Positions 1 through 7,487 are shown, counted from the first letter of the stretch. The stretch is 7,808 nucleotides of DNA from an uncultured Candidatus Soleaferrea sp. (GCA_934527325.1 CAKTAG010000043.1:1-7808); one strand, 5' to 3'. Made by a program: numbers and translations. Notes: generated by a model from the letters alone, not told the origin.

Positions 1-923
1 ATAAATATAGCGCTATTATCATTAAATACAAAATATACCAACTCATCAAGCTCTTTAGAAAAAACACTTTTTTTACGTAACGCCTCACTATTATAGCTAC
101 TAATTTCATTTTTTTCTTTATTGTAATATTTAAAAGCCTCTTCTTGTGTATAAAAAATAACATTGTCGTATCTATCAACAGAAATTAAAGAAGCAAATTT
201 ATCATCAACTACAGAACTAGGGTATATCATATTAAAATCATATTTATTGTCATAAAAATATACTCTGCCACCTTTTGTTAGTGCAAACATTTCACCAACA
301 CTGTTGGGTAAAATGTTATTAAAAGAATCCCCTATAGGTGCCGAAATACTTTTTATACGCTTAAATTCTGCAAATTCTGCACCCATAGTCATATTTAGTT
401 TATCTATATATGCTTTTTCCCCATTTTGCGCTACCAATGCCACATATAAATTATCATCTTTACAAGCTAAACCTGTAATTCTTGGTAACACAGTACTATT
501 GCCTTTATAAGAATGTACAATTATTGGTTTTTTATGTAAATTACTTGCATCTAACTTAACTATATCCCTTTGAACAACTTGCATTGTTTCATTATCAATT
601 AACCTTTTAACACAATATATTGCTCCATTATTAGCTGTTAGAACACTGCCTTCATATTCCGAAATGTATTTACTAAAGTAACTAGAAACCTTTTCAACAT
701 TTCTACCTACTATTTCACCTTTACAATTAACCTTTATAACACTTGTATCTTTACTGCCTGTTTTCATTAAATAAAAATCTTTATCTTCAGTTATATCAGC
801 TACCATTTCCAAATCTTCAATAGGTAACCCATTATTAATAGAAATAGCTACACCTACAACTAAAGAGGCAATATAAAGAACAACCATAAAAATAATATAT
901 TTTCTTATTTGCTTTTTTTCCAT
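1..923 (-). CDS. Membrane-anchored, probable beta-propeller protein (3' end cut by window edge)
   Basis: I translated this frame by hand: it is open from an ATG at 923 to position 1, giving 307 codons with no stop, so the C-terminus lies outside the window. An AAAGGA ribosome binding site at 931-936, 7 nt upstream, supports the start. Residues 1-8 are basic (MEKKQIRK) and residues 9-28 form a hydrophobic segment, so this is a signal anchor or uncleaved signal peptide with the rest probably outside the membrane. From about residue 45 onward, short beta-strand-like units recur every 40-50 residues (for example DFYLMKTG, GAIYCVKR, NLYVALVAQNG, GRVYFYDN, NVIFYTQEE, ELVYFVFND), as in NHL/six-bladed beta-propellers; the fold is inference. 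It follows the 290-residue membrane protein by 25 bp and is the last operon gene visible. Further membrane segments or domains may follow beyond the edge. Function unknown. Confidence 0.85.
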   Translation of the reverse strand, partial: MEKKQIRKYIIFMVVLYIASLVVGVAISINNGLPIEDLEMVADITEDKDFYLMKTGSKDTSVIKVNCKGEIVGRNVEKVSSYFSKYISEYEGSVLTANNGAIYCVKRLIDNETMQVVQRDIVKLDASNLHKKPIIVHSYKGNSTVLPRITGLACKDDNLYVALVAQNGEKAYIDKLNMTMGAEFAEFKRIKSISAPIGDSFNNILPNSVGEMFALTKGGRVYFYDNKYDFNMIYPSSVVDDKFASLISVDRYDNVIFYTQEEAFKYYNKEKNEISSYNSEALRKKSVFSKELDELVYFVFNDNSAIF

Positions 924-948
924 TTTTCTTTCCTTTCATTTTTTAATA

Positions 949-1821
949 TTATTTTTCAGTCATATTAATTGTTCCAATAATATCCATTCCTCTATATTTA
1001 GTAAATGGTAAATTTAATTTAAACAAACTACATATAAAAAATATAGCTGCAAAAACAATAATAGTAGAACCAGTTACTGTTAATATTTTCCATAATTTAT
1101 TTTTGTAAATATATATAATTTTAGATTTTATAATATTAAAAAAAGTATCTTTTTCTTTTTTATATTTCTTTTCTTTTATTTTAAAATCATTATACAAATC
1201 TATCATTTTATTGTAATCATTATTACGCTTCTTTTTTTTAAACAAATTAATGGCTTTTACTTTACTTTTATTAGATAGTTCTTCGTTAACTAATAAAATA
1301 TCGTTAATCAAATCGCAACATTTTTTTACACATGTTTGTTCATCTGCATCTTTATTAAATTTACTAAAATCTAAAAAACCATTAAAAAATATATTATTGT
1401 CTTCATCAATATTTATATTTTCTTTATTTAACATTAAGTCTAAAATTGGGTAATTAACATCTAAAGCCAAACACTCAAAAATAAAGCTCTTAATAACTGT
1501 ATGTTCAATATAATCTGAGTTCATACATGATTTTAAATATAAAAATAATTTTCTTGGTTCTTTATATTTCATTAAAATATTCAAAGTATCTACTTCAACA
1601 AATATGCCACAAAACAAATTTTTTGGCATATTGTATGTTCCATCGCTATTATATATAGATTCTAATATATCTTTAATTTTTTTTGAATCATGTACTCTAA
1701 TTAAAGTATAGTAATCTCGTTTATCTTTATTTAAAATATCTTGGCAAATAATTACATCATTAACATCGTTAACCAATACTGTCCTAACATTTTTTAATTT
1801 CTTTCCTAATCCTATTATCAT
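949..1821 (-). CDS. Single-pass membrane protein with large cytoplasmic domain, possibly pseudokinase-like
   Basis: This encodes 290 residues. The ATG at 1821 overlaps the stop of the 603-residue gene (ATGA), and GGAG at 1827-1830 lies 5 nt upstream, so translation is probably coupled. Residues 1-240 have no signal sequence and include a Lys-rich helical stretch (about 187-244). Residues 246-267 form one hydrophobic membrane segment, followed by only about 23 residues. The predicted topology is a cytoplasmic N-domain, one transmembrane helix and a short outer tail. The N-domain has a loosely kinase-like pattern: paired strands near residues 13-43, and NINIDEDNNIFFNGFLDFS at about 135-153, which recalls the N-x-x-hydrophobic...DFG region of kinases. 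An HRD catalytic motif and a glycine loop are absent, so it would be a pseudokinase if the fold is right. A pseudokinase followed by one transmembrane helix is also seen in EssB/YukC of type VII secretion, but that protein has a long outer domain. The fold assignment is tentative and no function is established. Confidence 0.85.
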   Translation of the reverse strand: MIIGLGKKLKNVRTVLVNDVNDVIICQDILNKDKRDYYTLIRVHDSKKIKDILESIYNSDGTYNMPKNLFCGIFVEVDTLNILMKYKEPRKLFLYLKSCMNSDYIEHTVIKSFIFECLALDVNYPILDLMLNKENINIDEDNNIFFNGFLDFSKFNKDADEQTCVKKCCDLINDILLVNEELSNKSKVKAINLFKKKKRNNDYNKMIDLYNDFKIKEKKYKKEKDTFFNIIKSKIIYIYKNKLWKILTVTGSTIIVFAAIFFICSLFKLNLPFTKYRGMDIIGTINMTEK

Positions 1822-3629
1822 TTTTGCTCCGCATCCTTCTTCATAACTATTGCATAAGCAAAAGTATACATAGAAGGCTCATTAATACAAGAAATTTTTA
1901 TTTCATAAACACCATCTTTGTTAGGAGCTGTATATACTCCATTTTCGTCTATTTCCCCACCATCTTTATCAACTACTTCATACCTTACTGCTGTTGGGTT
2001 AATATTTCTAAAACCTATCTCTATAAAATGTACCTCATTTGGAATTAATTTTATAGTATCTTGTTTTACATATATTCCCCTTTCTTCTGTAGAATAATCC
2101 AAAGCATCTAAAACATGATCTGCTTTTTTATATGCAAACCACCTAACCTTTACACTAACTAAATTTGTTGCTTGAGCAAATTTTACCCCTACAACAAATG
2201 CACCTTTTTCGCAAATAACTTGAACTGCTGTAGTAACACTTGGCATTACTATTCCATGTTCTTTAAATATTTCCGGATCTCCAAATATAATCTTTTTTAT
2301 AAAACTATCCTTTTTTTCTGCTTCAGAAGTTATAAATTCAAAACCAACATTTACACAAACATCTCCTGGCCCTAAATTATGCATTATTTCATCAGATAAA
2401 ATAGCTTTGTTAGCCTTTACATTTAAACCCAAAGGTAGTTCAAAAACACCACTAGAAACTACTGTACTAATTCGCCTTTTAAAATCCATATCTGCATTTT
2501 TATCATCTTTTTCAATGATTTTAACAGGCTCTTGAGCAAATATTTTTTTATCATCATTTTTAAAGTAATTTAATATTTTTTCTATAAACGGAGTTTGTGA
2601 TGGCATTTGTGGTGAATATTTAGATTCAATAGGAGTACTAACATCTTGTATAATATAATTTGCACCTGTGCGAACAATTGAAATAATAGCAATAACAATA
2701 TCTTTATTTAACCCTCTTTGCATAATTTCTTCTAACGGTTCGTTTTTAACTTTTGTTTTTACAAGTTCTATAGGGTCATTATCATAAACATTTATTGGGA
2801 ATAAAATATTTTCATTTATAGATACTTGCTTATTCCCTATAGCAATTTCTATATCTTCTTTTTTTATCATAAAAGTAGTTTTATCTTGAAAAGACATATT
2901 ATTAGGTGTTACCCAGCACTCATTTAAAATAAATTTGCCCTTATCAATATTAACATTTTTCATATCTATTAATGCTGTTTCACTATTATCATCTTTTACA
3001 AACCTAGGCGTACTTATAGTATATTTAACACTAATTTCATCTTCAATATCAGAAAGTTTTTCAATTAAAGTAACAAACTTAAAACCTGAATTAGTAGATG
3101 CTAATGTTGGCATTTTTATTACAACTTTATAATTCCCATCATTATATATTTCTTTGTTGTAAATAAGTTCATCTTCTATGTTTAACACATCTTGCAAATC
3201 TTCATATTCTTTTAGCATCAACTTATAGCCTTCATTTATTCTATTGTATTCATATTCTTGCCCATTGTTATTTTTAGTAATAGAATATACAGGCTGTGAA
3301 AAACTTTCATTATATTTTATAGTTAATAACATTTTATCAGACTTAACTTCATCAAAACCATCAATAGAAGCTAATTTTTTAATTTCAGATTTGTCAACAA
3401 TTATTTCTCTACCTGCTTCATCTATAGCAAAACCAGATTCTACCATTATTGTGTTTTCACTAACAGGGTAGACTTTTAAACCACAAATTTTACCCTGACC
3501 AAATATTGTTTTATTAATAAACCTTCTTTTTCCGTTAATATACCCCTGCTCAGCTTCCAAATCACTAGTAGTTAATAATTTTCCATAATAATATCTGTTT
3601 TTCACAAATGGGTAATATTTGTCTACCAT
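1818..3629 (-). CDS. eCIS/phage-tail-associated type protein with N-terminal GKLL-motif domain and C-terminal Ig-like domain
   Basis: This encodes 603 residues. The ATG at 3629 is preceded by a strong AGAGGAG at 3639-3645, 9 nt upstream. Residues 13-53 carry a distinctive block: YYYGKLLT, then D23, E27-Q28, Y30, K34-R35-R36, N39, G44-G46, and CGLKV at 49-53. A strand-turn block follows at 61-78 (SGFAIDEAGREIIV). I know this block from uncharacterised proteins in or near extracellular contractile injection and phage-tail-like loci; this is recall, not a search. The middle (about 80-340) is probably beta-rich and is followed by a Pro/Ser/Gln-containing linker near 340-390. The last 75-80 residues look like a bacterial Ig-like domain with the turn GxYTAP at 564-569. 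There is no signal peptide or membrane segment. It sits 71 bp after the 472-residue gene and overlaps the next gene by 4 bp. A structural or surface-fibre role in a tail-like particle is inferred. Its biochemical role is not known to me. Confidence 0.9.
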   Translation of the reverse strand: MVDKYYPFVKNRYYYGKLLTTSDLEAEQGYINGKRRFINKTIFGQGKICGLKVYPVSENTIMVESGFAIDEAGREIIVDKSEIKKLASIDGFDEVKSDKMLLTIKYNESFSQPVYSITKNNNGQEYEYNRINEGYKLMLKEYEDLQDVLNIEDELIYNKEIYNDGNYKVVIKMPTLASTNSGFKFVTLIEKLSDIEDEISVKYTISTPRFVKDDNSETALIDMKNVNIDKGKFILNECWVTPNNMSFQDKTTFMIKKEDIEIAIGNKQVSINENILFPINVYDNDPIELVKTKVKNEPLEEIMQRGLNKDIVIAIISIVRTGANYIIQDVSTPIESKYSPQMPSQTPFIEKILNYFKNDDKKIFAQEPVKIIEKDDKNADMDFKRRISTVVSSGVFELPLGLNVKANKAILSDEIMHNLGPGDVCVNVGFEFITSEAEKKDSFIKKIIFGDPEIFKEHGIVMPSVTTAVQVICEKGAFVVGVKFAQATNLVSVKVRWFAYKKADHVLDALDYSTEERGIYVKQDTIKLIPNEVHFIEIGFRNINPTAVRYEVVDKDGGEIDENGVYTAPNKDGVYEIKISCINEPSMYTFAYAIVMKKDAEQK

Positions 3630-3700
3630 AGTATAAATCTCCTCTTTAATATTATAATTCTAAATTTAATTTTAATTTTCAAACATAGTAACCATAATTG

Positions 3701-5119
3701 TTAACTATTATTTTCGTCTATTTCAGAATTATCACTGCTAGCACTAACTATTGTTTTTACATTATTTTTTAATACATTGCTAACTTGCATTAATCTACCA
3801 TTATTAAATGTTTCTTCATTGCTTAACCTTCTAAACAGATTAAAATTTGTTAAATATTCACTGCTGCTACTATTATTATTATTTGCAATATAATCCTCTT
3901 TTAGTAAATTTTCTACTCTATTAGTAGTTTTACTTAAAATATATTCTATAGCTTTATTTCCAAATTCACTGTTATTAACACAACTATTTTTTATACATTG
4001 TTTTATCCCCATCTTGTTTTTATTATTCCAAAATTCAAATGCGCTTAAATTTATATTTAAATTTTTAATATACTGTTTTACCTGTTGTTTACTTTTTTTA
4101 GTTACTTCATCATTTTTCAACCTAAATTTATATTTTTTTATTAATTCTCTTTCTTCATTGTCTAACCTTAAATATTTTTTATTATAGCTAATATTTAACA
4201 TTTTATAAACTTTATCTGCATATGTAATATTGTTACCATATGGTAAAGTCATATCTTCTTTAGAAAAAAGTGAACTCTTATTTAACCTAAGTATATTCTT
4301 TGTTTTTTTAATAAAAAAGCTTGCAAATCTTTTTCTAGACACTGGGTACCTACGGTTTAAAATTATTAATTCATCTTTTTTTTTCTTTTCTAAAGCCGTT
4401 TTTCTGTCATGTAATATGTTTATTTGTGTATAAAAACTATCTGTTTGCCCTAAATAAGGAATATGATTTTCACTTTTAATGTTGTAAAATATATTGCTTC
4501 TACTTAAATGTTCGTTATTATTTATATACTGCTTGTTACTTTCTAAATATATATTATCAACCAACCAATATTTAAGTCTATTTTTTAATTGCACATAATT
4601 TCTTATAGAAAAATTTATATTATTAGTGATCTCTGCTTTCAACACATCTGCTGCAACAAGTTGTGAATTATTACCATCATAAACATTATTTAAAACTTTA
4701 TTTGTTATATAATCAGCAGTAGGTAATTTATAACCTATTTTTAAAGCTGCCATATTTTTACCAATAAAAGTTCTCGCAATTTTAGTTACTATATTTTTAC
4801 TTTGTTCAGTCAATAAATTATATCTTATCAAATTAAATTCATTAACTATTTTTTGTATACTATTATTAAAATTTTGAACTTTAAAAATTAAAAAATTCTT
4901 AGATGTTAGTATATTTTTAAAAATTTTATTTGCCTCTTCAATGCTACTAGCAGAGTTTATTGCTTTTAATGCATATTGTAAAAATATTTTTTTCTCATTA
5001 ATTTCATCCTTAGTGTTTTCAGTTTTTTCATAAATTAATGATTTATCAATATTGTTTTTATTAATTTTTTTTTCAGTTTTTATGTGGTTTTTATCTTTTA
5101 AATGCGTTACAGCTTTCAA
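3701..5119 (-). CDS. Uncharacterised Asn/Lys-rich soluble protein, 472 aa
   Basis: I do not recognise this gene. It has no hydrophobic segment long enough to span a membrane and no signal peptide. It is strikingly rich in Asn (73 of 472) and basic, with about 80 Lys+Arg against 47 Asp+Glu. The first 45 residues are charged and look unstructured. Residues 45-190 look helical, and a very basic stretch covers about 238-350. The last 60 residues are rich in Asn and Ser and end acidic. The start is a TTG at 5119 with AAGGA at 5131-5135, 11 nt upstream. The next in-frame Met is near residue 123, so a downstream ATG would remove a quarter of the protein. It begins 21 bp after the ATPase gene and so belongs to the operon. 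Candidate roles, all inference, are an injected cargo with an N-terminal packaging leader, a structural part, or a chaperone. No catalytic motif such as HExxH is visible. Confidence 0.85.
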   Translation of the reverse strand: MKAVTHLKDKNHIKTEKKINKNNIDKSLIYEKTENTKDEINEKKIFLQYALKAINSASSIEEANKIFKNILTSKNFLIFKVQNFNNSIQKIVNEFNLIRYNLLTEQSKNIVTKIARTFIGKNMAALKIGYKLPTADYITNKVLNNVYDGNNSQLVAADVLKAEITNNINFSIRNYVQLKNRLKYWLVDNIYLESNKQYINNNEHLSRSNIFYNIKSENHIPYLGQTDSFYTQINILHDRKTALEKKKKDELIILNRRYPVSRKRFASFFIKKTKNILRLNKSSLFSKEDMTLPYGNNITYADKVYKMLNISYNKKYLRLDNEERELIKKYKFRLKNDEVTKKSKQQVKQYIKNLNINLSAFEFWNNKNKMGIKQCIKNSCVNNSEFGNKAIEYILSKTTNRVENLLKEDYIANNNNSSSSEYLTNFNLFRRLSNEETFNNGRLMQVSNVLKNNVKTIVSASSDNSEIDENNS

Positions 5120-5130
5120 AAATTACCACA

Positions 5131-5135
5131 TCCTT
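5131..5135 (-). promoter_or_regulatory. Ribosome binding site for the TTG-initiated 472-aa gene
   Basis: AAGGA on the minus strand sits 11 nt before the TTG at 5119, the same spacing as the preferred ATPase start. An ATG overlapping this site reads ATG-TGG-stop, so it cannot begin the gene. No ATG is available in the correct frame nearby. Confidence 0.45.
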
Positions 5136-5140
5136 ACATT

Positions 5141-7231
5141 TTAATATATATCCATATCACTTTTCAAAAAAACTTTTCCGTTTTTTTCAAATTCATCTTT
5201 TAAAGCCATTCGTATATGTTTTATCGAAATAACCTCATTTTTAGCTGCTGCCGCATAAAAAGCTGCTGAAATAGCTACAGCCTTTATGTCACTACCTGTT
5301 AACTCATATTTTTCTGCTAATCTAAAAAAATCAACATCTTGAGATATTTTAACTTTTTCGGGAAAAGACTTTTGCCATAAAATAAATCTATTATTAACAT
5401 TAGGGATTGTAAAATTAACAATAAATTTTATTCTTCTTTTAAAAGCATCATCAAACCCAGACAATAAATTAGTAGCTAATATGGTAACACCTTCATATTC
5501 TTCTATTTTTTGTAATAGGTATGCTGTCTCTACGTTTGCATATTTATCGTTAGCGTTATAAACATTTGTTCTTTTTGAAAAAACTGCATCAGCTTCATCA
5601 AAAAATAATATTACATTTGTTTTTAAAGCATTGTCAAATATCTTTTTTAAATTTTTTTCTGTTTCGCCAACATATTTATCAACCACTTGTGATAAATCAA
5701 TTTTATATAATTCACAACCTATTTGTTTTGCCATAATTTGAGCAGCCATAGTTTTACCTGTACCAGGTGGGCCATAAAACAACGCAGATATGCCACTTCC
5801 ATACGGAAACTTACTTTTAAAACCCCAACTATCGTAAACTTTATATTTATACTTTACCCTGTCAACCATATTTAAAAGTTTACACTTACAACTTTCATCC
5901 AAAATTATATCGTCCCAAGTAAAAGATTGTTTTACTCTAAAAGCTATTTCTCCAAAATTATACTTGCAAGTTTCAACACAAAGATTTTTTAAATTATTTA
6001 AATTTTCTATGTAATCATCAGTTTTTACCATATAATATTTTTCAGCAATACTTTTAATTTCTCCAACTGTTAATATAAAACCTCGTGAAAGCTTTTCCAA
6101 ATCATCTTTATTTATTTCATTATTTTTTATAAACATATTCCAAAAATCTACTCTTTGCTTTTCATCTAAATCTGGTATTATAAAACTGGTAAATAAAATT
6201 TTATTTTGGTCAATGTTATTTAAATCTAAATTTTTTTCATCTGTTAAAATTATTATAAATATAAAAAATCTATATAAAAACAATAAAATCAATTTTAAAT
6301 TTACATGATTATTCTTATTAAAATTTGTAATACACAATATACTTTGGTCTACATAAACTTTTAATGTAATTTTTAGCAATATCTCTCTTAATTCATTGAT
6401 AGATTTATTGGTGAAAATTTCAAAATCTACAAAAATTATTGGCTTTGAAAATTTTTTAGCAATAATTCTTGCTTGCGTTTTTTTTCCACATCCTTTTGCG
6501 CCTTTTATGCATACTATATTAAGTTTATTTTTTGGCATATTATTAATATTATTTATATATATATTTAAACTATGTAGCAATAATATATTCGTTTCTTCAA
6601 CGTTACTACAAACTGATGTAAATTCTTCTAAGTCATCATCTGTATAACCTAAACCACTAACAAAAGATTGCCATGCATTAGAAATAATTATAGTTTTAAA
6701 TTGTAGAGGTTTATTTTTATTAACAAAATGGTTAAGGCCTAAAATTGAAAAATTTAACTCATTGAAGCAATAACACAATTTAACAGGTTCAAAATTTAAA
6801 CCATTAAAAATATTTAATGCTATATCAACAGAAACACCATAGCCACATTGTGAATTATTTAATGCAGAAAAAATTAATTTATATCTTTCATCATATACAT
6901 ACATATACCCTAGTAAAAAACAAAATTTTTCAAATAAAGAAAATTCAAAAATATCAAACAAAAACAATATTGGTACAAATATATTATTTACACGAATATC
7001 GTTTTTAATAACCAATATTTTTTTATAGTCTGCTATTATTTTTTCTTTTACATCATCTACACTAGCAAATGTTGTGTTATTGCTGCCACAGATTAAATTT
7101 TTTAATATACTCTTACTGTTATCGTCTTCATCCACAATACAAAAATTATATTTCAAATAATAAATCAAAATCAAATTTAACAAATTTTCGCATTGCTGTA
7201 AATATCGCTCGTTATGGTTTATACTATTCAT
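5141..7231 (-). CDS. Tandem AAA+ ATPase of the eCIS (Afp15/PVC15-like) type
   Basis: The protein is 696 residues from the ATG at 7231, or 699 from an in-frame GTG at 7240; numbers here use the longer form. Residues 1-230 form a helical N-domain. A first AAA-like module has a P-loop at 247-255 (GAKGCGKKT), but its Walker B position reads ILCITNFN near 301-308, without the acidic pair, and no arginine finger is evident. The second module is intact: Walker A GPPGTGKT 490-497, pore-loop-like KYVG 522-525, Walker B LFFDEAD 545-551, sensor 1 ATN 589-591, FKRR 600-603 with probable arginine fingers, and sensor 2 GSD 649-651. GETEKNL and NDKYANVETAYLLQKIEEYEG closely match, from memory, the ATPase found in extracellular contractile injection loci. 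There the ATPase may act in assembly or disassembly; its exact role is not well settled. It is the first gene of the operon, 21 bp before the next. Related ATPases also occur outside eCIS loci. Confidence 0.92.
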   Translation of the reverse strand: MNSINHNERYLQQCENLLNLILIYYLKYNFCIVDEDDNSKSILKNLICGSNNTTFASVDDVKEKIIADYKKILVIKNDIRVNNIFVPILFLFDIFEFSLFEKFCFLLGYMYVYDERYKLIFSALNNSQCGYGVSVDIALNIFNGLNFEPVKLCYCFNELNFSILGLNHFVNKNKPLQFKTIIISNAWQSFVSGLGYTDDDLEEFTSVCSNVEETNILLLHSLNIYINNINNMPKNKLNIVCIKGAKGCGKKTQARIIAKKFSKPIIFVDFEIFTNKSINELREILLKITLKVYVDQSILCITNFNKNNHVNLKLILLFLYRFFIFIIILTDEKNLDLNNIDQNKILFTSFIIPDLDEKQRVDFWNMFIKNNEINKDDLEKLSRGFILTVGEIKSIAEKYYMVKTDDYIENLNNLKNLCVETCKYNFGEIAFRVKQSFTWDDIILDESCKCKLLNMVDRVKYKYKVYDSWGFKSKFPYGSGISALFYGPPGTGKTMAAQIMAKQIGCELYKIDLSQVVDKYVGETEKNLKKIFDNALKTNVILFFDEADAVFSKRTNVYNANDKYANVETAYLLQKIEEYEGVTILATNLLSGFDDAFKRRIKFIVNFTIPNVNNRFILWQKSFPEKVKISQDVDFFRLAEKYELTGSDIKAVAISAAFYAAAAKNEVISIKHIRMALKDEFEKNGKVFLKSDMDIY

Positions 7232-7240
7232 ATAAAACAC

Positions 7241-7328
7241 AACCCCTATTACATTTTATAAAGTCAAACATGTTACTATATAAAAAAAAATTACATTAGT
7301 ATGGATATTTTACCAATTAAACCCCTAT
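7241..7328 (-). repeat. 9-nt direct repeat in the operon leader
   Basis: ATAGGGGTT on the minus strand occurs at 7241-7249, where it holds the ATPase ribosome binding site, and at 7320-7328, near the 5' end of the predicted leader. After the upstream copy, a TTG 5 nt downstream opens a six-codon frame (MVKYPY) ending in TAA. A second initiation-like site is therefore possible, but nothing shows that it is used. Confidence 0.3.
7243..7247 (-). promoter_or_regulatory. Ribosome binding site deciding the ATPase start
   Basis: AGGGG on the minus strand lies only 2 nt from the GTG at 7240 but 11 nt from the ATG at 7231. The first distance is too short for initiation and the second is long but workable, so I prefer the ATG. 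It is part of a 9-nt repeat also found at 7320-7328. Confidence 0.45.
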
Positions 7329-7348
7329 GTATTTTGGTTCTTTTTTAT

Positions 7349-7357
7349 ATAATACCA
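7349..7357 (-). promoter_or_regulatory. Candidate extended -10 promoter of the operon
   Basis: On the minus strand this reads TGG-TATTAT, an extended -10 (TGnTATnAT), which would start transcription near 7342 and leave a leader of about 110 nt before the ATPase gene. A perfect TTGACA lies at 7362-7367, only 7 nt from the -10, so it cannot be the partner -35. No good -35 stands at 16-18 nt. An extended -10 can work without one. The surrounding base composition makes chance -10 matches common, so confidence is moderate. Confidence 0.4.
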
Positions 7358-7374
7358 CTTATGTCAACAAAAAA

Positions 7375-7411
7375 TGTGAATATTTTGTGAACAAAAATAT
7401 TTTTTCACAAA
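7375..7411 (-). repeat. TTCACA repeats and inverted repeat upstream of the candidate operon promoter
   Basis: On the plus strand TGTGAA occurs at 7375-7380 and again at 7386-7391, 11 bp apart, so on the same face of the helix. The second copy is the left arm of a perfect 8-bp inverted repeat, TTTGTGAA (7384-7391) and TTCACAAA (7404-7411), with a 12-nt spacer. The cluster lies 20-55 bp upstream of the candidate -10, where activators or repressors usually bind. This layout suggests a regulator-binding site; the regulator is unknown. Confidence 0.4.
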
Positions 7412-7458
7412 TTTTTTTAGTGTTTGGTAAAAAAATACTGCAAATTAAATAAACCAGC

Positions 7459-7487
7459 ATTCTTATCATTTAAATTTAAATAAGAAT
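7459..7487. repeat. Imperfect hairpin containing a 12-bp palindrome
   Basis: ATTCTTA (7459-7465) pairs with TAAGAAT (7481-7487). Between them lie three unpaired bases and the perfect palindrome TTTAAATTTAAA (7469-7480). There is no T-run directly after it on either strand and little G+C in the stem, so it does not look like an intrinsic terminator. It could be a protein-binding site or simply AT-rich chance structure. Confidence 0.35.

Noticed and set aside
3630..3700. Possible internal promoter in the 71-bp gap, with a perfect TATAAT on the minus strand at 3651-3656
   Set aside because: The nearest TTGAAA is 20 nt away and the implied start site would fall on the ribosome binding site of the 603-aa gene. 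Such -10 matches are common in AT-rich DNA.
3686..3705. Weak hairpin around the stop of the 472-aa gene (GTAAC...GTTAAC), considered as a terminator
   Set aside because: The stem is short and imperfect, lacks G+C and has no following T-run on the minus strand.
6396..6647. Plus-strand open frame opposite the ATPase gene, hydrophobic in translation
   Set aside because: It lies wholly antisense to a well-supported ATPase. Its hydrophobicity is a by-product of reading T-rich complement of Lys/Asn codons, as with the other plus-strand frames across the operon.
1..7240. Mollicute-type genetic code suggested by the extreme AT content
   Set aside because: The 603-aa gene ends at a TGA within an ATGA overlap and Trp codons in the genes are TGG, so the standard bacterial code fits.
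7308..7432. 9-bp inverted repeat TTTTACCAA (7308-7316) and TTGGTAAAA (7424-7432)
   Set aside because: The arms are more than 100 bp apart with no target duplication or transposase, so it is not a mobile element end, and a chance match is plausible in this sequence.
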